Positions 1 to 8,380 of a stretch of DNA of 64,000 bases are shown piece after piece. The notes under the pieces were generated by a model. The model searched no databases. It saw nothing but the letters and a program-made list of their open reading frames with translations, and had not been told where the DNA came from. Positions within the stretch are counted from its first letter, which is position 1, and each line of letters begins with the position of its first letter. The position numbers and the translations under genes are program-made. Origin of the DNA: GCA-2748575 sp965222725 (lineage in GTDB: Bacteria; Pseudomonadota; Gammaproteobacteria; Pseudomonadales; Ketobacteraceae); assembly GCA_965222725.1 (NCBI GenBank), contig OZ244969.1:3782001-3846000 (forward strand), given 5' to 3'.

Positions 1-1
1 C

Positions 2-919
2 AAACGTAAACGTAGTGGTGCAGGCGGCAGTGCATCAGAAAAACCAGGGCTTTGGGGCGGCATTAAATCCCAGTTATCGGCCGGCAAGGAACTGGCGGCC
101 AAACTGCGGGAAATGAATGATCACCACATTAATCCGGAAGGTGGCATGTATTCTGCCATGCACACGCCCCAAACCCTGTTCAACCAGCATATTTCCCCGC
201 AGCGGCGGCTGGCCACCCAGCTGTACGATGTGGCGCGTTTCAAGCGTATTCAGCAGGCCACCGGCGCTACAGTAAACGATATTTGTCTGTCGATTATAGG
301 TACCGCCACCCGGCGATACCTGGACGAGCTGGAGCAGTTACCGGAGGATTCTCTGGTGGTATCTGTTCCTGTGGGTTTACCAAGGCCGGACGGTAAAGCC
401 GGGAATGCGACTATTGGTTTTGCCTGCCCGCTGGGTACCGATATTGAGGATCCGCTGCAACGCTTGCAGAATTTAAAAGCCATTACCCACCGCACCAAAC
501 AACAGTTAAAAACCCTGTCTGCGGATGCATTAACGCAGTTTTCCATTCTGGGTATTACGCCTTTAATGATGGGACAGCTTACCGGGCTGGGCATGAAAAT
601 ACCGGCGCTGTTCAACCTGGTGGTGTCCAATGTCGTAGCCACCCGCCACAAGCTTTACTGGAATGGTGCTGAGCTGGAAGCCATGTATCCCATCTCCATT
701 CTGTTCGATGGCTACGCCCTGAATATTACCGTGGTGGGATACGATCAAAGCCTGGCGCTGGGCTTTACCGGCTGCCGTAACGCTTTGCCCAGCCTGCAGC
801 GCCTGGCGGTTTACACCGGCGAAGCGCTGGCCGAGCTGGAAGCGGCACTGGATTTTTGCGCCGACTCAGAAAACCCGGTTTCTCCAGAGCTGGATAAGGA
901 CCGGGTTGTTCTTACCTGA
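2..919 (+). CDS. Wax ester synthase/diacylglycerol acyltransferase, C-terminal part
   Basis: The reading frame is already open at base 2 and runs to TGA at 917-919, so the N-terminal half with the family's HHxxxDG catalytic motif lies outside the window. The visible part matches the C-terminal half of the WS/DGAT family: a basic linker, then the region around ISPQRRLA, the TVND motif, and near the end FNLVVSN followed by YPISILFDGYALNITVVGY, typical of the DUF1298 domain. These enzymes esterify acyl-CoA with fatty alcohol or diacylglycerol at the membrane to make storage wax esters or triacylglycerol. The ATG at 113 is internal, not the start. Confident about family; substrate preference cannot be judged. 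Confidence 0.88.
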   Translation, partial: KRKRSGAGGSASEKPGLWGGIKSQLSAGKELAAKLREMNDHHINPEGGMYSAMHTPQTLFNQHISPQRRLATQLYDVARFKRIQQATGATVNDICLSIIGTATRRYLDELEQLPEDSLVVSVPVGLPRPDGKAGNATIGFACPLGTDIEDPLQRLQNLKAITHRTKQQLKTLSADALTQFSILGITPLMMGQLTGLGMKIPALFNLVVSNVVATRHKLYWNGAELEAMYPISILFDGYALNITVVGYDQSLALGFTGCRNALPSLQRLAVYTGEALAELEAALDFCADSENPVSPELDKDRVVLT

Positions 920-989
920 GATCTACAATGAAAGTCTGTCTTGCAAGGTGTTACGGAGGCTGGTGCGCAGTAACATTCCGGGTTTTCTT

Positions 990-2030
990 TTACTGGTTAA
1001 GTTGCTTAAGTACGTAGTCGTAAAAGCCCTGAGTGTCCGTAATATTCAACACCACATCTATTGCCCTGCCGTTTTCCGCCGGTATCAATGTGCCCTGATA
1101 AAAGCCATCGGTAATAATCGCCAGCTTCTGGCTTTGGGGTGCGCTGAACAGGTCCGGCCGTTCCAGGTAAGCTACGGTGGTCACATCCCACATCCGGTAA
1201 AAAGGCTGATCCAGTACCAGCTGGTAACTTTCGTAAGCCAGTTTTGACAGGGGGGCTGTTTGTGCCTGTTGTTGCAACTGGTTTAAAAAGTCCTGGGTAA
1301 GCGGTGCCTGATCCGTTACGTTAAGTGGAAACAGGGTGATGGGGAAGCGGGTGTTTTCAAATATCCAGGCCACGGAATAGGGATCCCAGAAGACGTTCCA
1401 TTCGGCGTAGGGGTTGGCCACTTCCGCCGGCAGGGTGTTGGGGTCCAGGTTGCCCTTGGCGCCATCCACTGCGCCCCCCATCCAGATCATCTGATCAATA
1501 GCGGCTTCCAGTTGCGGCTGTGCCTTGAGAATGCTGCTGAGCAAGGTTAACGGGCAGCAGATCACCAAGGTCAGTTTTTCGCCCTGATTCAGGGCATCCT
1601 GCAGCAGGGTCAGCAGTGCCTGGTTACCGTCAGGGTAGGCTGGCTGGGTGCCGTTCACCGGATACTTCAGCTGATCGGTTGCCTGCAGGTCTTCGTGGGG
1701 CAGGTGAGCCTGGTCTTCGTTGGGGTAATAGGGCCAGTCGGGATTTACCGGAATGTTTTTCAGGCAGTCTATAGCGTTGATAGCTGCGGAATCCTTGCGG
1801 TAATCCCAGGGAAACTGATTCCAGCTGCGGGACTGGGCCAGCGACAGTATGTCCGTTGACTGGCCCAGGTATTCCTGAATCCGCCAGGCGGCGTTCATGG
1901 CCGGCCCGGCAATACAATCACCATTGGTAATAATGATCTGCCGGAGGTTCACATCCGGCATGGTGGTTAGTAAAACGCCCGCAATATATTCATCAATGGC
2001 TGCGTCCTGATTAAATACTACATTCATCAT
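990..2030 (-). CDS. Nucleoside hydrolase family protein
   Basis: 346 aa, a usual length for inosine/uridine-preferring nucleoside hydrolases, which cleave the N-glycosidic bond of ribonucleosides using a bound calcium ion. The N-terminal calcium loop is present but altered: where the family has DxDxGxDD this protein reads N7-Q8-D9-A10-A11-I12-D13-E14, so the first Asp is Asn and the last Asp is Glu. The C-terminal calcium-binding Asp is preserved in a MWDVTTVAYLERPDLF context. No signal peptide and no clear Shine-Dalgarno before the ATGATG start. It stands alone between two unrelated genes. Family is fairly sure; activity and substrate are open because of the altered loop. Confidence 0.82.
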   Translation of the reverse strand: MMNVVFNQDAAIDEYIAGVLLTTMPDVNLRQIIITNGDCIAGPAMNAAWRIQEYLGQSTDILSLAQSRSWNQFPWDYRKDSAAINAIDCLKNIPVNPDWPYYPNEDQAHLPHEDLQATDQLKYPVNGTQPAYPDGNQALLTLLQDALNQGEKLTLVICCPLTLLSSILKAQPQLEAAIDQMIWMGGAVDGAKGNLDPNTLPAEVANPYAEWNVFWDPYSVAWIFENTRFPITLFPLNVTDQAPLTQDFLNQLQQQAQTAPLSKLAYESYQLVLDQPFYRMWDVTTVAYLERPDLFSAPQSQKLAIITDGFYQGTLIPAENGRAIDVVLNITDTQGFYDYVLKQLNQ

Positions 2031-2112
2031 GGTTTCGTTCGGCCTTCATCATGTTCAGAGGATTGCTAAAGCATAATCATAAACAGTTAAGGATAGGCGA
2101 AAACAAAAAAAT

Positions 2113-3303
2113 TTACCGGTTGGTTGTGTGATGCAGCCAGAGCGTTAATGCCCAGTAAAGTCGCTGATCATTCAGTAATCTGAGGTGGCCCACCTCGTCA
2201 ATAAACAAACGGGTAACTTGTTCGTGTTCTTCAGGGAAATGATTGTTACCCATGGCGCTCACATCTGTCACCAGGCCATCGCCAAGAATGGTTTTGGCGG
2301 TGGGGTCCGATAACCGGGCGCCAATCAGCAAGTGGTGAATTCCCGGATTGAATAATTCGAGATGCTCGCGATCGATGGCATCTTTATGGAGAATACAGGA
2401 ATCCCGCAAACTGCGAATACCTCGGCTGCGGATGTTGCCCAGTGCCATTAAAGGTTTGGTATAAGGGGAGTAGCCCAGCAGGTTGTTGGCAAAATTGCCG
2501 AGCTTTTCCAGATTGGCGCCTTCGTGGGGCGACGCAATGTAAGCCGCATGGCTCACGCTGTTTATCCAGTCCTGTTGTTCTATATCCATGCCGTAGTGCA
2601 TTGCGCTGCGCGCCACCAGACCGCCCATGGAATGGCCAAACAACAGCAACTTTTTGTTGGAATCGGTTTGCCACTGGGCGTGGAGCAGCTGCGCCAGCCG
2701 CTCGCCATTTTCTGTTAATGTCAGGCCGGTGTTGTAGCGCAACAGTGCCACGCCATAGCCGTGCCGGTTTAGCAATGCTGAAAACATCTGTGCCGGTTGT
2801 GTTGACCACAGATGTTCACTCAAGCACAGACCATGAACAAAAAGAGCAACCCCTTTGGGGTGTTGCTGCTGTAATTCCGTTAGCGTTATCGGATTGTGCT
2901 CCACATCCAGGCAGTGCATTTCAATGGCGCCGGGATGGCCCCAGTCAAAAAGTTTGTCGCCAAATACACCGTTCATTACGCTCTGCAGGCGCGAAAGCTC
3001 AGTGGAACCTTTAACGGCTGCAGGCAATAGCGGCATCATTTTTTGCAGCTGGCCGGCGGCTTGCACAAATACCTGATTAATCAATTGGTAGAGCCTGGGG
3101 GCCTGGGCAAGGTCTGGTTCCGGGTAGCGTGCAATGGGCAGCGGCCTTTGCCCGATAATGCCGTGTATTTCTCCGGCAATGCGGGTAACTTCTCCGGCGC
3201 TGCGCAGCAGCAGGCTGAGCAGGCCCACCATCAGGCGGGCGGGGCCGCTCCAGTGGGCAGCTGGTGACTGAACTGGCTCAGTCCGGGTGGTGGGGGCAGT
3301 CAT
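2113..3303 (-). CDS. Alpha/beta hydrolase, lipase-like
   Basis: About 396 aa. The nucleophile elbow GHSMGG follows a FVHGLCLSEHLW oxyanion segment, and DGLVTDVSAMG and an H in DEVGHLRLL are candidate acid and His. This resembles PGAP1/triacylglycerol lipase-like hydrolases. I chose the ATG at 3303 because GAGG lies about nine bases upstream; an in-frame ATG at 3318 has no ribosome site and sits beside the operator. There is no convincing signal peptide, so a cytoplasmic or membrane-attached esterase is more likely than a secreted lipase. A promoter with a palindromic operator lies immediately upstream. The true substrate cannot be inferred. Confidence 0.82.
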   Translation of the reverse strand: MTAPTTRTEPVQSPAAHWSGPARLMVGLLSLLLRSAGEVTRIAGEIHGIIGQRPLPIARYPEPDLAQAPRLYQLINQVFVQAAGQLQKMMPLLPAAVKGSTELSRLQSVMNGVFGDKLFDWGHPGAIEMHCLDVEHNPITLTELQQQHPKGVALFVHGLCLSEHLWSTQPAQMFSALLNRHGYGVALLRYNTGLTLTENGERLAQLLHAQWQTDSNKKLLLFGHSMGGLVARSAMHYGMDIEQQDWINSVSHAAYIASPHEGANLEKLGNFANNLLGYSPYTKPLMALGNIRSRGIRSLRDSCILHKDAIDREHLELFNPGIHHLLIGARLSDPTAKTILGDGLVTDVSAMGNNHFPEEHEQVTRLFIDEVGHLRLLNDQRLYWALTLWLHHTTNR

Positions 3304-3320
3304 AATGTGATACCTCATAA

Positions 3321-3368
3321 AGTGTACAGTTGTACACTAATATAAGTCTTTTAAAAAAGCAATATCAA
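3321..3368 (-). promoter_or_regulatory. Promoter with palindromic operator for the lipase-like gene
   Basis: Reading the minus strand, TTGATA (3368-3363) and TATATT (3344-3339) are separated by 18 bp, a good sigma70-type pair. Directly downstream, 3321-3338 is a perfect inverted repeat AGTGTACA-N2-TGTACACT that would cover the transcription start. One further half-site AGTGTACA lies upstream at 3427-3434. This layout fits repression by a dimeric regulator of TetR type; no such regulator gene is adjacent. Confidence 0.65.
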
Positions 3369-3525
3369 CCATGATAATGAGGGTATTGGAAGGGTTTCGG
3401 CTTTTTCAGGTCTTTTTCTGTGTTTAAGTGTACACCGTTATTTGGTGTGGGGGTGGAGAAAAATACGGCAGGCGGGTGCTCTAAAGGTTTGTCCTATGCG
3501 TGGGGCAGGGCGGCAACAGGCTTGA

Positions 3526-3819
3526 TCAGGTAAAGGCAACTTCCAGGTGGCTGGCGGCGCTCATGCAATCAGTTACCGGCTGGCCTTCCAGATACAGTTT
3601 GATGGCATTCTGCTGTTCATACACCGGCAGCTCCTTGAGCTGGCAGGCATTGGCTTCCACCATGTGTTTGGCTTTCCAGGCCAGGTGAATCACTTTTTCT
3701 TCAGGGAATGAGGTGCCGGAATAGTTCTCGTTGGCAAGAATCTGAATGGCTGCGCTGATCAGTGCTGCGGCGTCGTTGTGCCCCAGTTCTTCTTCAACAA
3801 TGCTGCGTGTGGTTGCCAT
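3526..3819 (-). CDS. Hypothetical protein, 97 aa
   Basis: A small soluble, probably helical protein with no motif I recognise. GAGGTG lies at good distance before the ATG at 3819, and no other frame here is better, so it is probably a real gene. It begins MATTRSIVEEELGHNDAAA, has two cysteines, and no signal peptide or membrane segment. It lies between the lipase-like gene and the PRPP synthase-like gene, with a gap of about 200 bp to the first and about 165 bp to the second, so it is likely transcribed by itself. No function proposed. Confidence 0.6.
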   Translation of the reverse strand: MATTRSIVEEELGHNDAAALISAAIQILANENYSGTSFPEEKVIHLAWKAKHMVEANACQLKELPVYEQQNAIKLYLEGQPVTDCMSAASHLEVAFT

Positions 3820-3985
3820 GGTGCTTGCACCTCGACTTTGTCTTAAAGGAGTCAGGATCGTGTTGCTGTGTTTTTGTTCTCCTAAAAATAGTCAGCCTTC
3901 TTTGGCTTATCAAGGCAAAAGTGGTGTGAAAATTAAACATTAACGCTGGGCATCAGGTGCCACGAGGGGTTGGGCCCCATAGAAT

Positions 3986-4864
3986 TTATTCTTCTAATTT
4001 ACGCACTGCTTCTGCCAGCAAAAGAGCGAGGCTGATCTGGTTAGACGAATGGGGAATACTATCCGTGCTAATCAAATCATCTATACCGTTTTCTTCAAGT
4101 AAATTCTCCGCTCCAGGCGCCAACAGGGCATGGGTGCAAATGGCAACCACGCGTGCGGCGCCTTTTTGCTGCAATACTTTTGCGGTTTCTGCCATGGTGT
4201 GGCCGCTGCTGATAACATCATCCACAAGCACAGCGGTTTTGCCGGAAAAATCGTATTCCGGCAGTTCAATCGCAACGGATTTATCGCCATAACGAATTTT
4301 CCGGGCGACAACAAACTCTGCATTGCCCGGGCCGGCCACTACTTGCACCCATTGTTCCGATTCTTCATCGGGACCAATAAATACGGCGTTTTCGTAACGG
4401 CCCTGTACGTATTTTCCCAGTAATCCGGCTGCAGTGAGTGAAACGGCCTGGCGGGCGGGAATCGCCTGGTCAAGGCGCTCAATGCGGTGCAAGTGCGGAT
4501 CAACCGTAATGACATTATCAAACAGTTCTCCCAGAAAGCCGCCAATAATCTGCTGGCTTACGGCCTGCCCGGGAACAAAGGCTTTGTCCTGTCGCATGTA
4601 GCACAGGTAGGGTGCAATTAATGTCAGTTGTCTTGCCCCTTGTTGCCGTGCGCTTTTTGCTGCCAGAAAAAGTTCAATCAATTTGTCGTTGGGGTAGTGC
4701 AGTGTCTGGCAAAACAGGACATGTTCCGGCAGTGCGGTAGGCAGTTGCACCAGGCTTTCGCCATCGGGAAAACGGTGCAACTGAATTTTTCCGCTGTCAC
4801 AGCCAAGCGCTTCGGCCAATGCTTTGGCCTGCTGCGCGTAATCGTCAAAGTAAAGGATCTGCAT
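3986..4864 (-). CDS. Ribose-phosphate pyrophosphokinase-like protein
   Basis: 292 aa, slightly shorter than the classical bacterial PRPP synthase (about 315 aa). Motifs in order: HRFPDGES near residue 30, a DPHLHRIERLDQAIPA stretch corresponding to the catalytic flexible loop region, RKIRYGD, and the PRPP-binding loop VLVDDVISSGHTM. The family transfers pyrophosphate from ATP to ribose 5-phosphate. It is the last gene of an operon, 27 bp downstream of an AMP/thymidine phosphorylase family gene. Divergence from the housekeeping enzyme suggests a paralogue dedicated to this operon, perhaps recycling the sugar phosphate released by the phosphorylase. That role is inference. Confidence 0.8.
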   Translation of the reverse strand: MQILYFDDYAQQAKALAEALGCDSGKIQLHRFPDGESLVQLPTALPEHVLFCQTLHYPNDKLIELFLAAKSARQQGARQLTLIAPYLCYMRQDKAFVPGQAVSQQIIGGFLGELFDNVITVDPHLHRIERLDQAIPARQAVSLTAAGLLGKYVQGRYENAVFIGPDEESEQWVQVVAGPGNAEFVVARKIRYGDKSVAIELPEYDFSGKTAVLVDDVISSGHTMAETAKVLQQKGAARVVAICTHALLAPGAENLLEENGIDDLISTDSIPHSSNQISLALLLAEAVRKLEE

Positions 4865-4891
4865 AATCCGGGACCGTTGTTAAGGTAAAAT

Positions 4892-6463
4892 TTACTGTGT
4901 CAGCCAGGAGGACTGGTTGCGAATATTTTCCCCCAGGGTGTAGCCGTGATTGAAGTCCGCTGCCCGTTTGGCAAAGCGGAAATCCGCCGGGAACTGGGCG
5001 TAGATCCGGTAGAGCGGATCGCCGGCTTCCACCCGGTCACCAATCCGTTTGAACACTTCTACCCCGGCGCCTTTATCCAGCGGCGCACCCGCCAGCCGGG
5101 CAATATGAGCCAGCACCAGATTATCGATACCGGTAACGTAACCGGAGCTTTCCGAATGCACATCGGCCACCAGCTTGCCGGGCGTGTAGCGTTCCGGTTG
5201 TTCTCCCTGGGCGGCGATAATAGCTTTCATCTTGGCCAGGGCCCGGCCGGAATCCAGTATGTCCCGGGCAATGTCGTAACCGGTGCCACCCCGCACATCG
5301 GGGGCAAATTCGATCATTCTGCCCGCCAGTTGCAGGGACTTCTCCCGCAGATCGTGGGGCGCGTCGGGGTGCAATTCCAGTACCCGCATGACATCGCGGG
5401 CTTCCAGCACCGGGCCAATACCGGTGCCAATGGGCTGTTCACCGTTGGTTATGATCACGTGGGTTTCCAGGCCGATGCGGTCGCCAACGAACTCAAACAG
5501 CTGGCGCAGGCGCATGGCTTCGCGCATGGTGTGTACCTTGGCGCTGGGGCCTACGGGAATATCGATCAGCAAATGGGTGGAGCCGCAGGCGACTTTTTTC
5601 GACAGGATTGACGCCACCATCTGCCCGGGGGAATCAATGGACAGGGGGCGTTCCACGGAAATCAGAATATCGTCCACCGGTGCCAGGTGAGCAGTGCCAC
5701 CCCAGGCCAGGCAGGCCTTTTCCTGGCGCACAATATTGTGGAGGCTGGCGGTGGACAGGTTAACTTCTGCCAGCACTTCCATGGTGTCGGCGGTGCCGGC
5801 AGGGCTGGTAATGGCACGGCTGGAGGTTTTGGGGCACAGCAGCCCGTAGGCGGCCACAATGGGCACCACCACCATGGAGGTGCGGTTGCCGGGGATACCA
5901 CCGATACAATGCTTGTCCACCACCGGTTTGGCCTGCCAGTCCAGGCTGTTGCCGGATTCCACCATGGCCTGGGTAAGATAAAGCACCTCGTCCCGATCCA
6001 GTCCTGCCTGAGCGGACGATACCAGAAATGCCGCAATTTCCGGTTTGGAATAGCGGTTGGCAATGATGTCTTTCACGATCTGGCTGAGCTGGGTCCGGTC
6101 CAGGCGCTCGCCCGCCATTTTCAGGCGCACAAAATTCATGGAGTGGGGCGGGGAGGCATGGCTCACACTCACCAGGCTGCCTTCCTCCAGGTTCAGCTGT
6201 TCAAAACTCTGCAGTGACAGGCCCAGTTCGTTATGGCCCACAATGCAGTCGTCTTCCACCACGTTGAGCACCGCCAGTATCTTTTTACCATCGAATTCCA
6301 CTTCGATTTTACTGAGCGCCTGAAAACCTTCGGCCCGATACAGTTCGCAATCGCGATGCATATAGGCCACGTTTTCATGGTAGGTATCAATCTTCACCCG
6401 TTTCAGGGTGAGCGGTGGGGTTTCAGGTGTTGCTTCGGGCGGCGGATTAACTGGATCTGTCAT
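4892..6463 (-). CDS. Thymidine/AMP phosphorylase family protein
   Basis: 523 aa, longer than bacterial DeoA (about 440 aa) and close to the long form that includes archaeal AMP phosphorylase, with an extra N-terminal domain of about 90 residues. Family features: KPVVDKHCIGGIPGNRTSM, the phosphate-binding region, TSSRAITSPAGTADTMEVLAEV, and a C-terminal barrel-sandwich domain. Archaeal relatives convert AMP and phosphate to adenine and ribose 1,5-bisphosphate; bacterial members of this clade are poorly characterised. Its ATG overlaps the stop of the upstream thioesterase gene (ATGA at 6463-6460), so translation is probably coupled. The PRPP synthase-like gene downstream supports a sugar-phosphate salvage role. 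Confidence 0.82.
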   Translation of the reverse strand: MTDPVNPPPEATPETPPLTLKRVKIDTYHENVAYMHRDCELYRAEGFQALSKIEVEFDGKKILAVLNVVEDDCIVGHNELGLSLQSFEQLNLEEGSLVSVSHASPPHSMNFVRLKMAGERLDRTQLSQIVKDIIANRYSKPEIAAFLVSSAQAGLDRDEVLYLTQAMVESGNSLDWQAKPVVDKHCIGGIPGNRTSMVVVPIVAAYGLLCPKTSSRAITSPAGTADTMEVLAEVNLSTASLHNIVRQEKACLAWGGTAHLAPVDDILISVERPLSIDSPGQMVASILSKKVACGSTHLLIDIPVGPSAKVHTMREAMRLRQLFEFVGDRIGLETHVIITNGEQPIGTGIGPVLEARDVMRVLELHPDAPHDLREKSLQLAGRMIEFAPDVRGGTGYDIARDILDSGRALAKMKAIIAAQGEQPERYTPGKLVADVHSESSGYVTGIDNLVLAHIARLAGAPLDKGAGVEVFKRIGDRVEAGDPLYRIYAQFPADFRFAKRAADFNHGYTLGENIRNQSSWLTQ

Positions 6464-6888
6464 TGGTTGATCTGGGCTCGTTCATTAAAAGTGGCCGGGC
6501 GTGGGCTGACTTTGCGGGTCTGGTAATCGTAAAACACAAAACCGGATTTGGCGCGAAACACTTCCTGCCCATCCTGAACCCGGATGGCCTGCATCAGCAT
6601 GTCGCCACCGTATTTGTTGATGTCTGCCAGTGCCAGGCGAATCCGCAGGCGGTCGTTGTGAAAGCCTTCGGCTATGTACATCAGCATCAGGTCGGAATTG
6701 ACAATGCCCTTGTCGCCCACCACGCAGCCGGGAAATCCCATGCTGTCAAACCAGGCATCGCGACAGTCACCAATAATGGTAACCACCTTGTCGTGGGACA
6801 GATGGCCACCGGCGTTTTCGTGCTCTTTGCTGATTGTCATCTCGTATTCAAACAGGCTGGACTCCGGGAAATCGATGTGTACGCGCAT
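6460..6888 (-). CDS. Hotdog-fold acyl-CoA thioesterase (YbgC/4HBT-like)
   Basis: 142 aa, a single hotdog domain. The region GHLSHDKVVTIIGDCRDAWFDSMGF matches the 4-hydroxybenzoyl-CoA thioesterase-like family helix, although the usual catalytic Asp in a YN.. context is not obvious. Such enzymes hydrolyse acyl- or aryl-CoA thioesters in the cytoplasm. GAGG before the ATG at 6888 supports the start. It is 14 bp from hisI and overlaps the phosphorylase by 4 bp, so it is the second gene of the operon, although a thioesterase has no evident link with its nucleotide-related neighbours. Confidence 0.75.
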   Translation of the reverse strand: MRVHIDFPESSLFEYEMTISKEHENAGGHLSHDKVVTIIGDCRDAWFDSMGFPGCVVGDKGIVNSDLMLMYIAEGFHNDRLRIRLALADINKYGGDMLMQAIRVQDGQEVFRAKSGFVFYDYQTRKVSPRPATFNERAQINQ

Positions 6889-6902
6889 CTTTACCTCAGC
6901 AA

Positions 6903-7307
6903 TTATTCAGGATCACTGGTAATGGTGGCCTGACGGGCGTCAATGTTCACATAGAAACAGCTGCGTCGGTTTGTGTGGCAGGCGGGGCCCGCCTGATCCA
7001 CCTGAAGCAACAGGGTATCGCCGTCGCAATCGGCGTGCAGGGCAACCAGTTTCTGAACGTGCCCCGACGATTCCCCCTTGCGCCAGTAGGTTTGCCGGGA
7101 ACGGGACCAGTAACACACCTGTCCGGTGGCCAGGGTTTCCTCAATGGAGTCCCGGTTCATCCAGGCCATCATCAGCACTTCGCCTGTGTCATGTTGCTGG
7201 GCAATGGCGGGTATCAGGCCGTCGGTATTGAATTTCAGGGCATCCAGGGCCTCTTGTGCGGCCACCTGACTGCCTTTGGGCTGCTTTTCCAGTGATTTGT
7301 AATCCAT
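6903..7307 (-). CDS. hisI: Phosphoribosyl-AMP cyclohydrolase HisI
   Basis: 134 aa, the expected size of a stand-alone HisI, which opens the purine ring of phosphoribosyl-AMP in histidine synthesis using zinc and magnesium. The signature MMAWMNRDSIEETL, the SRSRQTYWRKGESSGH segment, the metal-binding DCDGDTLL motif and the zinc-site CHTNRRSCFY are intact. AGGA precedes the ATG. No other his gene is visible; instead it leads an operon with a thioesterase, an AMP/thymidine phosphorylase family protein and a PRPP synthase-like protein. All except the thioesterase act on phosphoribosyl compounds. Confidence 0.93.
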   Translation of the reverse strand: MDYKSLEKQPKGSQVAAQEALDALKFNTDGLIPAIAQQHDTGEVLMMAWMNRDSIEETLATGQVCYWSRSRQTYWRKGESSGHVQKLVALHADCDGDTLLLQVDQAGPACHTNRRSCFYVNIDARQATITSDPE

Positions 7308-7519
7308 GTGCTGTCCTAGGTTTCAAGATTGGGCAGAATATTAACAGATTTAGGGAATCAGCTGCAGCGCCGGGTCAAAAACGGTCCAGTCGATCCTGTT
7401 TAATTTGGATGCACCGCAGTAGACTCGCTGTTTATGTCAGCTGTTTTGAGTGCCTGACCGGCAGGGCCCGCAACTGCACTCAGCAGCCATTTTATGTCGC
7501 AACCGAACAGGCGGGTATT

Positions 7520-8353
7520 ATGCAGTTCACCACCGGCAAGGTAGAAAGCCCATTTCATTACGACCGGGATTCGCTGGTGGATGCCTGGAGCAGAATTCAC
7601 AGTATTGATCAGGAACCTCTGCCCAGTGCAGAAAACCTGGAGCGCACCTCCGGTGTGAATGCGGAAGACGCCGAAGCGTTAAGCCAGACTCTGCTGGCAG
7701 CCTGGGTGGATTTTCACAACGGTGATTTTCAGGGGGCCTGGGAAAAAGGAAAAGCTGCCGGTGCTGCAGGTGGTTATGTTACCGGCCTGGCGCTGAATTC
7801 CTACGGTACTTATCTGGCTCCGGAAAAGGACAGGGCGGATATTTTTTTGCAGGCCGCCAACGATGCCAGACAGGCAGCCGCAAGCTGCCCCGACAGTGTT
7901 AATATCGAATATGCCCATGCCTTGAACATCGGACGCTATTCCGAAACCGTGTCTATTGCCAAAGCCATTACCAGTGGGGCAGCCCTTACCTTCAAGAAAA
8001 GCCTGGATACCTGCCTGACGATTCAGCCGGGGCATGTTCCGTCATTGCTGGCCCAAGGGGCGCTGTATGCCCAGGTGATTGATGCAGTGGGTGAGCTGGC
8101 GGCCCGGGTCAGCTTTGGGGCTACGCGTAAAAAAGTGTTTGCGGTTTATGAAAAAGCCCTTGATGCGAAAACCCTTGATGCAAAAACGCCGCCGGTGGTG
8201 TATCTGGAATACGCCAAGAATATTCGTTTGCTGGACAGTAAAAAGCAAAGCCAGGTTAAGGATCTGCTGGAGCAGGCCCTGAATGCACCGGTGCTGGATC
8301 CTCTGGATGTGTTTGATCAGCGGGAAGCATCGCAGCTTCTTAAAAGCCTTTAA
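7520..8353 (+). CDS. Hypothetical TPR-like protein
   Basis: 277 aa if translation starts at the ATG at 7520; an open frame extends upstream but would overlap hisI, so I reject the longer form. The ribosome site is weak. The protein is soluble and mostly alpha-helical, with Ala-rich helix pairs resembling tetratricopeptide units (around residues 55-75, 95-120 and 165-190) and no signal peptide. A duplicated DAKTLDAKT segment near residue 215 arises from an imperfect 12-bp tandem repeat at about 8162-8187. The gene is convergent with the downstream hydrolase, sharing a GC-rich hairpin. No function can be assigned. Confidence 0.65.
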   Translation: MQFTTGKVESPFHYDRDSLVDAWSRIHSIDQEPLPSAENLERTSGVNAEDAEALSQTLLAAWVDFHNGDFQGAWEKGKAAGAAGGYVTGLALNSYGTYLAPEKDRADIFLQAANDARQAAASCPDSVNIEYAHALNIGRYSETVSIAKAITSGAALTFKKSLDTCLTIQPGHVPSLLAQGALYAQVIDAVGELAARVSFGATRKKVFAVYEKALDAKTLDAKTPPVVYLEYAKNIRLLDSKKQSQVKDLLEQALNAPVLDPLDVFDQREASQLLKSL

Positions 8354-8361
8354 GGAATTTC

Positions 8362-8380
8362 GCCGGGGTTAGTCCCCGGC
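8362..8380. terminator. GC-rich hairpin between convergent genes
   Basis: GCCGGGG (8362-8368) and CCCCGGC (8374-8380) form a perfect 7-bp stem with a 5-nt loop. The loop contains the stop codon of the minus-strand hydrolase. Neither side has a strong T-run, so it is at best a weak bidirectional terminator. Confidence 0.4.

Noticed and set aside
7256..7519. Upstream extension of the TPR-like protein
   Set aside because: It would overlap hisI on the other strand and has no supporting ribosome site.
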